Assembly (NCBI RefSeq): GCF_011074885.1
Contig: NC_054687.1
Span: forward strand, 1,116,001 to 1,180,000
Source of the DNA: Brettanomyces bruxellensis
Taxonomy: Eukaryota > Ascomycota > Pichiomycetes > Pichiales > Pichiaceae
DNA: 64,000 bases
Direction: 5' to 3'
In this document: piece by piece, positions 1 through 10,318 of the stretch
Layout: every line of letters begins with the position of its first letter
How positions within the stretch are numbered: position 1 is the first letter of the stretch
Position numbers and translations under genes: made by a program
The notes under the pieces: generated by a model
Database searches by the model: none
What the model was told of the DNA's origin: nothing
Seen by the model: the letters and a program-made list of their open reading frames with translations, nothing else

Positions 1-2971
1 CCACATTAAAGTCTGGCATTATGAAAAATGTATGAGATTCTTCAAGAGTATCAACATCACACCAAGGAAGATCGAGCAGGCTAAAATATACTCCAAACTT
101 CCGGGTGCAAGTTTTGCAGATGTGAAGAAACTCATTATTGCAAACAGAAACTATCCTAAGGCTGCAATTCAAAGACAGCTTCCAATTGAAGATCGGAAGC
201 TCCTGGCTAAAGCTGCTGAAAAGACTGCATTATTTACTATTGAGGAGAAAAAACCTAGAGGGGGAAACCACAGCCATCATGCAAGTAAACCTAATAAGCC
301 TTTGCCACCTGTGGAAGATTTCCTTCTTCCATTCAACAAAATACATCCTCTATCCAAAAGACCAACATGGAAAAAATTGAACTCTACGTTTGGTGATCCA
401 TCATCTTTGCTTGAGGTGTGGGTGTTCATCAACATGTATAGTAAGGCATTGATCATTGATAACTTTACGTTTGATGACTATTGTACAGCACTCACTTGGA
501 CAGACAAGGATGAACAATGCCAGCTTTTGCAAGAAATAATTTGCTCGCTTTTGACTGCTGTAATCGATGAAAATGGTGAGATGCAGATTACACTACCGGA
601 GGAATTAATGGAGGAAGATGACAATGAGGAGGAAGAAGAGGAGGAAAGTAAGGTGAAGGAGGAGACTCCTATTGAAGACGGGGTGAAAAAGGCGGATGGA
701 ACAAAAAGTAATGATCGAAGTGAAGGAGAAGACAAACCATCAGTTAGTAATACAGATGCTGATGGTAAAACTGATGGTATCATTAAAAAGGAGATTGGTT
801 CCGAGCAACAAGATACCGAGGTGATCGAAATAAAGGATGAAAAGGAACTCGAAAAAACAGTGAAAGAAGAAAAAGAGGAAGAAGAGGAAGATAGCGATGA
901 AATCACCCACAACGCATACGCAGCGATTGAGTATCGTAAGATTAGCTGGCAAAGCAGACTTGAAAATAGACAATTTAAGAACGGGGGTTGGGTTATAATC
1001 CTGCTGGGAGTGTTTTCATTAGTGGATTACATACCAGATTGTTCAGAAGCCATTAACGAAATTTACAACGTCCTTGCACCAGGGGACTACAAGCCAACAC
1101 CAGCCACACTTGAGAGGAATTTTTACACATCACTTATCCCAAGATTGCGTTTGAAGGCACTTCAAATACTGGTTGACCTTCTTCTAAATGGAACTGTGAT
1201 AAGAAACTACATCGATGAAATTGCAGAAAAGTCCTCAGAATATCGTCGCGACAGGTTTGAATTGATCCGGAAGATTAAGGCCACTCTGGAGGAAGCAAGA
1301 GAGACCCAAAAACAGATTCTTGATATTCTTGATGATGTTGATACAGATGCTATACGGGTGAAATTGGAGCGAGAGGGGCATCCAGATAAACCTACAAAAA
1401 GGGGAAGGGGAAGAGGAGGTCGTCCATCGCACAATTATTTACCACCGGCCCCAACGGAATTGGAAAAGGAAGTTGCAAAAACAAATGAGAGATTCGATAA
1501 GCTAATAAAGGATCGTGTGAGCAAACAAAATGAGCTTAGAGAACATCGAGAGAAGAAGAAGGAGATCGAGAAGCACTTGACTGAACTTAACATCAAGAGA
1601 GTTCGGTATATAGGACGAGATGCATTCTATAATAGATATTGGTGGTTTGAGAGAAATGGATTGCCTAATTTAGGATCATCTGCTCATGGAGATGATGAAG
1701 ATGAAGATGAGAATGAAAACAACGATGTTCAGAGTGAGGATGAGGACAGCGAAGATAAAAGTGAAGAGGAAGAGGAAGAAGAAGATAATGACAAGGGAAA
1801 CAACGAATATATTTCAGACACTTACCTTATGGGAAGGCTCTGGGTTCAAGGTCCAACAGATTCAGACAGGAGATATCATCTGAATATTAGTGATGCGACT
1901 CTCAAGGTGTTTGAAAAGGAAAAGACGAAATCAAGAGATCCAGAAGAAGGTGGAGAATTGGAGAAAAAGAGTGACAAAAATATTGAAAATGACAAGGAAT
2001 CTGCTGATGAAAGCGAGAAAACCACCGAGAAAGATAATCAGAAACCAGTTGCCACTAAATTCGCTAATTCTGAACTGGACAAAGCCTCAAACAAGATATT
2101 TGACCCAAGTGGGTGGCTGGCAAAATCTTGTAAGACTCTATTCCACCTAAGCTTCGAAGGTGATAACGTGAAGAAAGAAACGGGAGAAGTGGTTATAAAT
2201 GCGAAAGGGGAGGTTTCTTCGAATCAGTACTCGGCGGTTCAAAGGAAGGCTTTATCCGAGGCACCAGACATGCTACTTGGTGGTTGCGATTGGAGATACT
2301 TGGAAACAGCTGAGGACTTTGACAAGTTTGTTGCTTTATTAAATTCTGGCGGAACACGGGAAAGAGCTTTGAAAAAAGAGGCAACAGAACTTCAGGATGC
2401 AATCAGGAAAAGGCTTCAGGCAAGAATGTCATTTTTGGGAATCGGAAAGAAGAGTGACGAGCAGATCGAATTAGAGAAGATCATTAAAGAAAATGCCGTT
2501 TCCGAAGAGGAGAGGCAAATATTAGATTCTCTAGGAGAAGAGAACCCACAAACAAAAGATAAAGATGGGGAAGATGAATCTGAATCTGATGAGAGCTCTG
2601 ACAGAGACGACAATGAGAGAGAAGATAGTACTTCAACCGAAGAGAATGACCAGACAAACGATAGGAAAAGGAAACTTCATGGCAACAAAATTAACCATGA
2701 TTCAAAGAGAGCTAAATATACTTCAAGGCCGGCGGAAAGAATCGCAAAAAGACAGGAGTTACGGAGAAGGATAAGACAGATAGAACAGAAGGATGAGAAA
2801 CGTAAGGAAGCTCAAGAAGAGTTGAAATTGATTGGAAAAGATCGGGAAAGAGAGAACGTGCTTCAGTGGGTGAATTCGTCAGCACTGGAGAAACTTGGAC
2901 ATACGCATTACGAAGGACCGAAAGCTGAACCAAAGAAAAACAGCAAGAAGAAGAAACGGGGTAGAAGATGA
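1..2971 (+). CDS. ITC1: Itc1-like subunit of the ISW2 chromatin-remodelling complex, 5' truncated by the window edge
   Basis: Accessory subunit that partners the Isw2 ATPase in nucleosome spacing and repression. The frame is open from base 2, and codons before the first Met (position 32) read HIKVWHYEKC, which belongs to the WAC/Acf1-type N-terminal domain, so the true start lies upstream of the window. Counting from that Met, a DDT domain spans about residues 118-178. A WHIM/D-TOX-like block follows at about 303-420 (NGGWVIILLGVFSLVDYIPD), then the motif YIGRDAFYNRYWWFERNG at about 523-541 and GRLWVQGP near 601. Long acidic stretches lie at about 195-300 and 560-590, and the C-terminus is very basic. 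About 980 residues are visible; the S. cerevisiae protein is about 1260. Domain order supports ITC1; the symbol rests on yeast orthology rather than alignment. Confidence 0.85.
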   Translation, partial: HIKVWHYEKCMRFFKSINITPRKIEQAKIYSKLPGASFADVKKLIIANRNYPKAAIQRQLPIEDRKLLAKAAEKTALFTIEEKKPRGGNHSHHASKPNKPLPPVEDFLLPFNKIHPLSKRPTWKKLNSTFGDPSSLLEVWVFINMYSKALIIDNFTFDDYCTALTWTDKDEQCQLLQEIICSLLTAVIDENGEMQITLPEELMEEDDNEEEEEEESKVKEETPIEDGVKKADGTKSNDRSEGEDKPSVSNTDADGKTDGIIKKEIGSEQQDTEVIEIKDEKELEKTVKEEKEEEEEDSDEITHNAYAAIEYRKISWQSRLENRQFKNGGWVIILLGVFSLVDYIPDCSEAINEIYNVLAPGDYKPTPATLERNFYTSLIPRLRLKALQILVDLLLNGTVIRNYIDEIAEKSSEYRRDRFELIRKIKATLEEARETQKQILDILDDVDTDAIRVKLEREGHPDKPTKRGRGRGGRPSHNYLPPAPTELEKEVAKTNERFDKLIKDRVSKQNELREHREKKKEIEKHLTELNIKRVRYIGRDAFYNRYWWFERNGLPNLGSSAHGDDEDEDENENNDVQSEDEDSEDKSEEEEEEEDNDKGNNEYISDTYLMGRLWVQGPTDSDRRYHLNISDATLKVFEKEKTKSRDPEEGGELEKKSDKNIENDKESADESEKTTEKDNQKPVATKFANSELDKASNKIFDPSGWLAKSCKTLFHLSFEGDNVKKETGEVVINAKGEVSSNQYSAVQRKALSEAPDMLLGGCDWRYLETAEDFDKFVALLNSGGTRERALKKEATELQDAIRKRLQARMSFLGIGKKSDEQIELEKIIKENAVSEEERQILDSLGEENPQTKDKDGEDESESDESSDRDDNEREDSTSTEENDQTNDRKRKLHGNKINHDSKRAKYTSRPAERIAKRQELRRRIRQIEQKDEKRKEAQEELKLIGKDRERENVLQWVNSSALEKLGHTHYEGPKAEPKKNSKKKKRGRR

Positions 2972-4780
2972 AGGTATGAGGACATAATATAGTTACTAGA
3001 ATATAATAATGTACAATTAAGAGACGTAGTGGAGTGGGGCAGAAGGTTATCAATAAACAGATGTAGGTGGGACAACCCAATACCGAATAGTGGTATTAAA
3101 ATGGAGTACTCGTTTGTAGTCACAATAGAAAAATAAAAGAGAAGAAGAAAACATCCTTAGACATCAAAGGAAAGTCACAGATGAATAAGAAAAAAAAAAG
3201 AGTTTAAGCGCCGTAACCGATGAGCGGCCAAAAAAAATAGGCATAATACTGTCATCACTGTCTAAAGCTGATTCCAAAGATGAAAGCGGTAACTGCGGTA
3301 TTACGGAGATTGACGGAATTATTCTTAGAACACATTCGAGGCCATTTAGAGTTGTGCGTTATACTGGATAAGACACCCTGTATGATTTATGGATTATGCT
3401 GGTTATGGCAGGAACGAAGAAGGAACAAGCCAAGGCTGTGCAAAAAAGAATAATAAAAAATAAAAGGGCTAAGAATAAACGACCAATTTTTTTCCACCCC
3501 TTTCTCATTCTTGCGGAACACGGAGTTCGTGAAAAATACAGTGAGTCCGAAAATAAAACCGCCGTATGATTTAAACAACATGATTCTTAGGATTCGCTGC
3601 GAGGCTGTAGTCCGAGAAGGCAGGAATATAGTGAGACGAAAAAAAACAACAAAAAAAAAAAAAATTCGACTGCAATACTAATTGAATCATCGAGATCTCA
3701 AATTACCGAGGCGGCATTTCTGAGGTTTAGAGATGGGGTTCTCTGAATGGAATTTTAAAGAGTTCATTGTAACAAAGTAGAGTAAGAACGGGAGGCAATG
3801 TAATGTAACCTTGAAAGAAGAGGGGAAGAATGCATTATCAAGTTCCTAAACACGAATGGGCGATAAAAGATTGGTTCAACATGAACTTTGTAGTTTGAGA
3901 GTATGCACACAATCACAATTAAGCCGATTTAAGTCTGTAGATTGACGAGCTAACCAAGCTTTGGTGTAGAGATTAAACCGAGGCTGTTGCAAAAAGGAAT
4001 CAACCGGAAGTGCAGCGATTAAAATAGCAAAGAGGCCAGCATGTAGGTTGATTTTTCACATAGAATCTCTAAGAACACTTAAGAAAAAATAAAGCAGAGC
4101 GGCTAGGCAATGAGAAATACAGAAATAATCCTCACAGTGAAGACGAGTTACGCACTACCATGTTCCGTGAAGCACCGACGGAAACAATAGCGATGGGTAG
4201 AGAAATTTGCAGAATTGAGATTGGCACGGTTTGTATTAGGCAAGACAATTTATCGGAGAAGCAAATAACAGATGGTGGTGCCAGTCTGAAAAAATTGAAA
4301 ATTCGCGGAAACATTTTTTTTTTGCTCGGAGGCTGTGGAACAGGCTTTGGTGGGCATGATTGAGCGGTGCGAACAATAGGCTAAGTGCAACGGGCGGTCA
4401 ATTGGCAGCCGATAGGGAACACCGTGTATTATAATGAAGTGGGAGGAAGGCAGATGATTTGGTTCATTCTGGTTCACCTTGCTTTGTTTCGTGAGCATCA
4501 TACATGTATTAAATTTTTTTTTCCGACATTATTATTTGATTTTTCTTTGTGGAATTATTTTTCATTATCATAAACATTATATATTTACAGTGCTGTTTGA
4601 TAGTTTTTTTTTATTTAAAAGTTTGATCCTCCGCTACCTGTGGAAAACTTAGTGTTTCTTAGAGATTACTTGTCCTAAAGTCTCGTTCTGTTTCCTTTTT
4701 TTCTTCTTTTCTTCTGTTCCGTTCTCTAGGCAATATCTTCACAGAGCATTACCATACTATAACAGTAAAAATTTCACACA
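2972..4780. other. Intergenic region ITC1-PYK1 (1.8 kb), mainly PYK1 upstream sequence
   Basis: No convincing gene is present; open frames are under 85 codons and unlike known families. It holds several poly(A) runs (for example 3645-3663), a T-rich stretch at 4596-4616, one exact copy (3434) and one variant (3982) of a motif, GGCTGTGCAAAAA, that recurs elsewhere in the window, and a C/T-rich tract just before PYK1. Confidence 0.6.
4578..4586 (+). promoter_or_regulatory. Probable PYK1 TATA element
   Basis: TATATATTT lies about 200 bp before the PYK1 ATG. It is followed by a pyrimidine-rich tract (about 4681-4730), an arrangement common before transcription starts of very highly expressed yeast glycolytic genes. 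Inferred from position and composition only. Confidence 0.45.
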
Positions 4781-6301
4781 ATGTCTACCTCATCAAAGCT
4801 TAACTGGCTCGTCAACTTGGACGTGCAAGAGCCACGCGGAAAGAAGAACTTCCGTAGATCTTCGATCATCTGCACTATTGGTCCTAAGACCAGTACTGTT
4901 GAGAACTTGGTGAAGTTGAGAAAGGCTGGTATGAACATTGCCAGAATGAACTTCTCTCACGGTTCATATGAGTTCCACCAGGGTGTCATCAACAACTGCA
5001 GAAAGTCCGAGGAGATTTACGCAGGCAGACCATTGGCTTTGGCTTTGGATACCAAGGGACCAGAGATCAGAACTGGTTTGACCATTGGCGGTAAGGACTA
5101 CCCATACAAGGCTGGTGAAACTTTGACTTTCACCACCGATGACAAGTACGCTGAGAAGTGTGACAGCAAGCTTGTGTACGTTGACTACAAGAACTTGACC
5201 AAGGTCATAAAGGTTGGAAAGATCATCTTCGTTGATGATGGTATCCAGTCGTTCGAGGTTGAGGAGATCGTTGACGACAAGACCTTGAAGGTTAAGTCAT
5301 TGAACAGCGGTAACGTCTCTTCCAAGAAGGGTGTCAATCTTCCAAACACCCCAGTCGACCTCCCAGCTCTTTCCGAGAAGGATGAGGCTGACTTGAGATT
5401 CGGTGTCAAGAACCATGTTGACATGGTCTTCGCTTCTTTCATCAGAACTGCCGACGATGTTAGACACATCCGTCGTGTCCTCGGTGAAGAGGGTAAGGAC
5501 ATCAAGATCATCTGCAAGATCGAGTCCCAGCAGGGTGTCGACAACTTCGATGACATTTTGAAGGTCACCGATGGTATCATGGTTGCCCGTGGTGACCTTG
5601 GTATCGAGATTCCAGCCCCAGAGGTGTTTGCTGTCCAGAAGCAGTTGATCGCCAAGTGCAACTTGGTCGGTAAGCCAGTTGCCTGTGCCACCCAGATGTT
5701 GGAGTCCATGACGTATAACCCACGTCCAACCAGAGCTGAGGTTTCCGATGTTGGTAACGCCATTTTGGACGGTGCTGACTGTGTCATGCTTTCCGGTGAG
5801 ACTGCCAAGGGTAACTACCCATGTGAGGCTGTTACTATGATGTCTCAGACCGCTCTTCTTGCCGAGCACTGCTTCCCATACGTCTCTCACTTCAACGAGA
5901 TCAGAGAGTTGACCGCCAAGCCTGTCGACACCACCGAGACCATCGCTTTGTCTGCTGTTGCCGCTGTTGTTGAGCAGTCCGTTAAGGCCGTCGTTGTTCT
6001 TTCTACAACCGGTGCTACTGCAAGATTGACCTCCAAGTACAGACCAAACTGCCCAATTCTCTGTGTCACCAGAAACCAGCACACCGCTCGTGTGTGCCAT
6101 CTTTACAGAGGTGTGTATCCATTTGTCTACACTGCTGAGAGAGCTGCTGACTGGAACGAGGACATTGAGGCCAGAATTCAGTTCGCTATCAAGAACGGTG
6201 TTGAGATGGGTCTTTTGAACAAGGGCGACCAGATCGCTGTCGTCCAGGGCCACGCCAAGGGTCTTGGTCACTCTAACACCATGAGAATCTTGTCTGCTTA
6301 A
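4781..6301 (+). CDS. PYK1: Pyruvate kinase
   Basis: Catalyses the last step of glycolysis in the cytosol, phosphoenolpyruvate plus ADP to pyruvate plus ATP. The 506-residue length matches yeast Cdc19/Pyk1 (about 500). Visible motifs are [12 protein letters not shown] (residues 50-61), the family signature around IICKIE with catalytic Lys246, the metal and substrate loop [10 protein letters not shown] (267-276), and a fructose-1,6-bisphosphate loop region [15 protein letters not shown]. The start ATG follows a clean A-rich leader and gives the standard N-terminus. Codon use is strongly biased (TTG, AGA, AAG, GGT, GTC), as expected for one of the most abundant proteins. That bias also creates long meaningless open frames on the opposite strand. 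Confidence 0.97.
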   Translation: MSTSSKLNWLVNLDVQEPRGKKNFRRSSIICTIGPKTSTVENLVKLRKAGMNIARMNFSHGSYEFHQGVINNCRKSEEIYAGRPLALALDTKGPEIRTGLTIGGKDYPYKAGETLTFTTDDKYAEKCDSKLVYVDYKNLTKVIKVGKIIFVDDGIQSFEVEEIVDDKTLKVKSLNSGNVSSKKGVNLPNTPVDLPALSEKDEADLRFGVKNHVDMVFASFIRTADDVRHIRRVLGEEGKDIKIICKIESQQGVDNFDDILKVTDGIMVARGDLGIEIPAPEVFAVQKQLIAKCNLVGKPVACATQMLESMTYNPRPTRAEVSDVGNAILDGADCVMLSGETAKGNYPCEAVTMMSQTALLAEHCFPYVSHFNEIRELTAKPVDTTETIALSAVAAVVEQSVKAVVVLSTTGATARLTSKYRPNCPILCVTRNQHTARVCHLYRGVYPFVYTAERAADWNEDIEARIQFAIKNGVEMGLLNKGDQIAVVQGHAKGLGHSNTMRILSA

Positions 6302-6705
6302 ATACAGTGAGCTTCTCTTTGACTGGTGTTGTTGAGGTGCAGCATTGATTGAGTTCTTACTATTTTTTTGGTGCCTGGGCCAGGCTCTGCCATTCTTTGA
6401 GTGTTTTACTTTTATATAAGCTTACGGGAACGTTAGGATTAATGAAAAGTTTTCGATTTATAAGAGGTGGTTTTAATCACACTGTATGTTATTAGTAGTA
6501 GTGTTTCTGAGGTAGGGAAATCGCGTGGTGATCGGGGCTGTGCTATGAAAAATAAACGCGGTCATGGCTAAAAAGCATAAAAAAAAAGAAGATGAAAATA
6601 TATAGTTGTGCGTGGCGCACATTCATGGTTTAAATTCTCCCTCTTGTATTGACAAAGTAGTACATTCAAGTCTGCCTGGCTAGTTCCCAAGTCTATTGGA
6701 GAAAG
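6302..6705. other. Intergenic region PYK1-AKR1 (404 bp)
   Basis: PYK1 3' flank with T-rich and TA-rich stretches likely used for 3' end formation, then a short AKR1 upstream region. No gene, RNA or clear regulatory motif is seen. Confidence 0.5.
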
Positions 6706-9054
6706 ATGGATGAAGATAATAAGCTTTTGGATTCCACAGAGCTCCAGGAGCTTAAGAAAGACTCCGGAGCTCAATCCGAGACTTTTCAAGAAGCACCAAA
6801 ATCCGATTCTGACAGTTCATCCAGCAACGACAGCATGAGAGCCATAAAGGACATTTCTCTTGATCAAATGGATAAAAATGGGGGTGATGTCAATAATTCC
6901 GAGGTCGAAGATGGAACAAACTTGGAAGAAAATGCAAATCCAAATGACGATGTGATATCTGAGCATACTAAAAAGGTTGAAGAGTACATGCTGGCGGCTA
7001 AGAAGGGCGACATTCCAGTGTTGAAGCAGCTTTTGGAATCAGGAGATGTCAAAGTAAATGATTGCCTGAGCGAAAATGTGAGTGCACTTCACTGGTGTGC
7101 CTTAAACAACCACTTAGCTGCAATAAAGTACTTAGTATCGAAAGGAGCAGATATCAACTTTGCGGGTGGAAACTTGGTCGCAACGCCTTTGCAATGGGCT
7201 TGCAGATATGGATATGTTTATGTGGTAGACTATTTGCTAAGGACATGCAAGGCAGAGTATAAGTCAAAGGATATTCAAGGGTTCAACTGCCTTCATCTTG
7301 CCGTTCACTCCTCAAACATTATGATGGTTATTTATATCACAAGATTCACAGATATAGACATAGACGAGACTGATCCAAAGGGACGGACTGCCTTGCATTG
7401 GGCAGCATACCAAGGAGATGTTCTGTCGGTCGAGTATCTTCTCCAACTTCATCCATCCGTTAATATATCTGATGAACTTGGCTTTATTCCGCTACAGTGG
7501 TGTCTTGTGCGCCAATCACAGTCTACAATGACAAAACTTATAGCTGCAGGCTCTGATCTTCATCATTTGACTGCCAATGGCAAAGATTGCTGGACCATGG
7601 CCCGAGAAATGAACAGCACATCATACTTTACTGCAGCACTTCGAGAATGTGGATATTCCAAAGATTACACGAGACTATACAAATATACATCACTATTCTC
7701 CAAGCGAAATGCTAAAATTCTCACATTCTTTTCTCCATTTCTCGTTCTTACATTGTGCTTACAGATTATTGCAAATTCGGGCAATGCTCTTATTGGTCTC
7801 GTCATAGCTACCATAATTTATATCGGCCAAACACTGCTCATAGGCAAAAAACTTGTCCCATTTTACAACCACACCCCTCATGCGCTTCTAAAGTCACCTT
7901 TTTTCTCTGGCGTGTTTGCTAGCACTGCCTTCTTGTGCATTGTTTCGTGGGTATTTAAGTTACTTCCGGCCACTTTTCTTGCAAACCCGTTATCGAATAT
8001 TGTTCTTTTCATCTTGATACTTATATTGGTGCCGTCGTTTATCAAATCAATGACTTCTGATCCCGGATGTATCCCCAGAGAAAGAGACAACATGAAAATA
8101 AAGCAGACCATAGAACAGCTCATGTATGAGCGTAAATTTGATGCTTCCAACTTCTGCATTTACACGATGATCAGAAAACCCCTTCGATCGAGATTTGACC
8201 GCGACAGAATGAGAAATATTGCAAGGTTCGATCATTACTGTCCCTGGGTTTCAAATCAGGTTGGAGTTCGCAACCATAAAACATTCCTATGCTTTGCAAC
8301 TAGTCTTCACTTGGCGATCTTCGTCATTTTTTTCCTAACGCGGGCATATTTCAACACGTTGGATGATGATGATGATGATGATGAAAATACTGGTTTGTGC
8401 TCATTAATAGGGGAAAACTTTTGCTTGGGATATCGCCATTCATCCTACACATTCTATCTTCTCATCTGGGTTGTCTTCCAGCAAACATGGCTCACGATGC
8501 TCATCTTGGTACAGTTTTTCCAAATTTCAAGGGGTTACACAACATACGAATTTGATGGACGTCATGCTCATCTACATAACTCCAATCCAACATTTGCTTC
8601 CATTCCAACCGATGAGCTGGCAAAATATGGGCAGGCAATGCAAGTTGAGAGTTCAGACACTGCAGATTCAACAATAGAAACATTAAATGATATGCCGGCG
8701 AATCAAGAACCTCAGAAAATATCTTCAACCTCTAAAGTGCTTTTCTGCCTTTCGGCTGGCGTCATGAAGTCAAGTGTAGGGAAAATTCTTGGATTGAAGC
8801 AGTTTGCTCTTATCAGTAGGGATTTAATCAGGATGAGAGGAAGACGACAATTTCAACAAATAGGCAGCCCTTACAATTATGGATTCGTGAAGAACTGGTT
8901 AAACTTTCTCTTTTTGAAGAAGCCTGGAGAGTCTTATTCATTAAAGACTCTAGTGAAGATTCCGGAACATGGTGAGGCCAACTTGGGAGACTCATATGTT
9001 GACTATTACAGGCTATATCAGGCTCCTGCTAACCCAAACTACACTTTGGTTTGA
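6706..9054 (+). CDS. AKR1: Akr1-type ankyrin-repeat DHYC palmitoyltransferase
   Basis: Integral membrane protein S-acyltransferase of Golgi and endosomes; yeast Akr1 palmitoylates Yck1/Yck2 and links to pheromone signalling. The 782-residue length matches yeast Akr1 (764). Residues 1-85 are acidic and disordered. Ankyrin repeats follow (about 90-320, with phrases such as GRTALHWAAYQGDVLSVEYLL). A first group of membrane helices lies at about 340-455, then the cysteine-rich domain, then two further helices (about 530-548 and 578-606). The active-site motif is DHYCPW at about 509-514, the DHYC variant typical of the Akr family rather than DHHC. A run of eight Asp sits in the loop between the last two helices (near 8365). 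The nearby AKR2/PFA genes differ by lacking ankyrin repeats or the DHYC variant, so AKR1 is favoured. Confidence 0.93.
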   Translation: MDEDNKLLDSTELQELKKDSGAQSETFQEAPKSDSDSSSSNDSMRAIKDISLDQMDKNGGDVNNSEVEDGTNLEENANPNDDVISEHTKKVEEYMLAAKKGDIPVLKQLLESGDVKVNDCLSENVSALHWCALNNHLAAIKYLVSKGADINFAGGNLVATPLQWACRYGYVYVVDYLLRTCKAEYKSKDIQGFNCLHLAVHSSNIMMVIYITRFTDIDIDETDPKGRTALHWAAYQGDVLSVEYLLQLHPSVNISDELGFIPLQWCLVRQSQSTMTKLIAAGSDLHHLTANGKDCWTMAREMNSTSYFTAALRECGYSKDYTRLYKYTSLFSKRNAKILTFFSPFLVLTLCLQIIANSGNALIGLVIATIIYIGQTLLIGKKLVPFYNHTPHALLKSPFFSGVFASTAFLCIVSWVFKLLPATFLANPLSNIVLFILILILVPSFIKSMTSDPGCIPRERDNMKIKQTIEQLMYERKFDASNFCIYTMIRKPLRSRFDRDRMRNIARFDHYCPWVSNQVGVRNHKTFLCFATSLHLAIFVIFFLTRAYFNTLDDDDDDDENTGLCSLIGENFCLGYRHSSYTFYLLIWVVFQQTWLTMLILVQFFQISRGYTTYEFDGRHAHLHNSNPTFASIPTDELAKYGQAMQVESSDTADSTIETLNDMPANQEPQKISSTSKVLFCLSAGVMKSSVGKILGLKQFALISRDLIRMRGRRQFQQIGSPYNYGFVKNWLNFLFLKKPGESYSLKTLVKIPEHGEANLGDSYVDYYRLYQAPANPNYTLV

Positions 9055-9187
9055 ATACGCAAATTATTTCTGGTATTTCTTTTCTTTTTCCCCCGTATGT
9101 TCCATGTAACATACGTTTAGATATACACGTGAATAGATGCTATCAATAAAATGATACAATAGATAATAATACAACACTAGTTCCTCT

Positions 9188-10318
9188 TCAGGGAAGACTC
9201 ATTGTCCGGCTCATCGCTTTTTCATCCGTATGGGGTACTAACTTTTTCAAATTGGCAATTTCCTTGTCCTTATCTGCTAGTTTCTTCCTCAAAATAGCAT
9301 TCTCTTTTAATAACTGCTGCTCTTTCCCGCCTCTTCGAAATCGAAATGTGTCATCGCTTTTCTCATTTTCTACTTGTCGTAGTAGTGTAACAAACCTTTG
9401 ATCCAAAACAGCCAAATCACATTTTCTGGAATCAAACTTCAGGAGATCCTGCTCCGTAGGAATGAATGTTTTGGGTAGTTGAAGATCCTCATGTGCCCCG
9501 ATAGTACTAAATCTTAGATCAAGTGTACTATCGTTATATCTTTGCAGAAAGTCTACCGCCTTCTGGCAAAAGCAGAGTAAACGAAGAAGCTCATTTCCTA
9601 GCATATCAGCATGCTCTGCCAACGTCGCTGCATCATTATCATCGTTATTTTGATCAGAATGCTGCCTTTTTCTCTCAGGCTCATACTCCCGATACTGCCT
9701 GTCAAAATCTTGAATACGACGCGTACGATTGGATAATCTTTCTGACAATCTTTCTATTTCCATATGGCTTCTTCGCAGTTTGCGCTCTGCATCAGAGGAA
9801 TAAGTTGCAAGACTTCTCTCAAGTTCCCCGTTCTTTTCTATTAGATCTTTTACCCGTTTTTGTAATTCTTCAATCTGCAACTTAGTTTTGAGAGCATCCC
9901 GACCAAAAGCTAATAATCCTTTTTCCTTTAAATTTAATCTGTCCTCCATCCGCCTCACCTTGCCCTTTAATTCAGTCACTTCAGCCTCCTTGTCGGCTTT
10001 CTGCTTCAATACGGACTCCTTGTATAACACAGAAACTTCTATTGCATCTAGCATGGAATATATAATGTTGATGATATTCCGATCGTTTTCATAAACTTTG
10101 GGTCCCAGATGAGGATCGCTCGCATTTTCCTTATCGTCCATTAACACATCATAGTCTGTGCTTAAAAACAAAAGCTTTTGAAGCCGATCTACTTTCGTTG
10201 AGAAGTAACCTTTGGACAACAACTTTCCATTTATTACTCGTGCACCATTTCGTATTGAATCAAGGTAAACACTAGCCGGAAGATTGCCATCCTCGACAGT
10301 TTTCACTTTCCCACTCAT
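9188..10318 (-). CDS. Coiled-coil protein resembling the ADIP/SSX2IP (Msd1-like) family
   Basis: Not a protein I can name with certainty. The 376-residue product starts with a compact segment (about residues 15-45, YLDSIRNGARVINGKLLSKG) followed by a helix around 80-100 (NIINIIYSMLDAIEVSVLYK). A long basic coiled coil (about 105-215) and a short C-terminal coiled coil (about 325-360) follow. This order resembles the afadin- and alpha-actinin-binding protein family (human SSX2IP, fission yeast Msd1), whose members anchor microtubules at centrosomes or spindle poles. The similarity is judged by eye and coiled coils mislead easily. It is convergent with AKR1, with 133 bp between their stop codons. 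The ATG at 10318 is the first in frame. Confidence 0.45.
   Translation of the reverse strand: MSGKVKTVEDGNLPASVYLDSIRNGARVINGKLLSKGYFSTKVDRLQKLLFLSTDYDVLMDDKENASDPHLGPKVYENDRNIINIIYSMLDAIEVSVLYKESVLKQKADKEAEVTELKGKVRRMEDRLNLKEKGLLAFGRDALKTKLQIEELQKRVKDLIEKNGELERSLATYSSDAERKLRRSHMEIERLSERLSNRTRRIQDFDRQYREYEPERKRQHSDQNNDDNDAATLAEHADMLGNELLRLLCFCQKAVDFLQRYNDSTLDLRFSTIGAHEDLQLPKTFIPTEQDLLKFDSRKCDLAVLDQRFVTLLRQVENEKSDDTFRFRRGGKEQQLLKENAILRKKLADKDKEIANLKKLVPHTDEKAMSRTMSLP

Noticed and set aside
5297..6271. 324-codon open frame antisense to PYK1 (and another at 5185-5808)
   Set aside because: Produced by the strong codon bias of PYK1; composition is that of a reverse-read gene and no domain is present.
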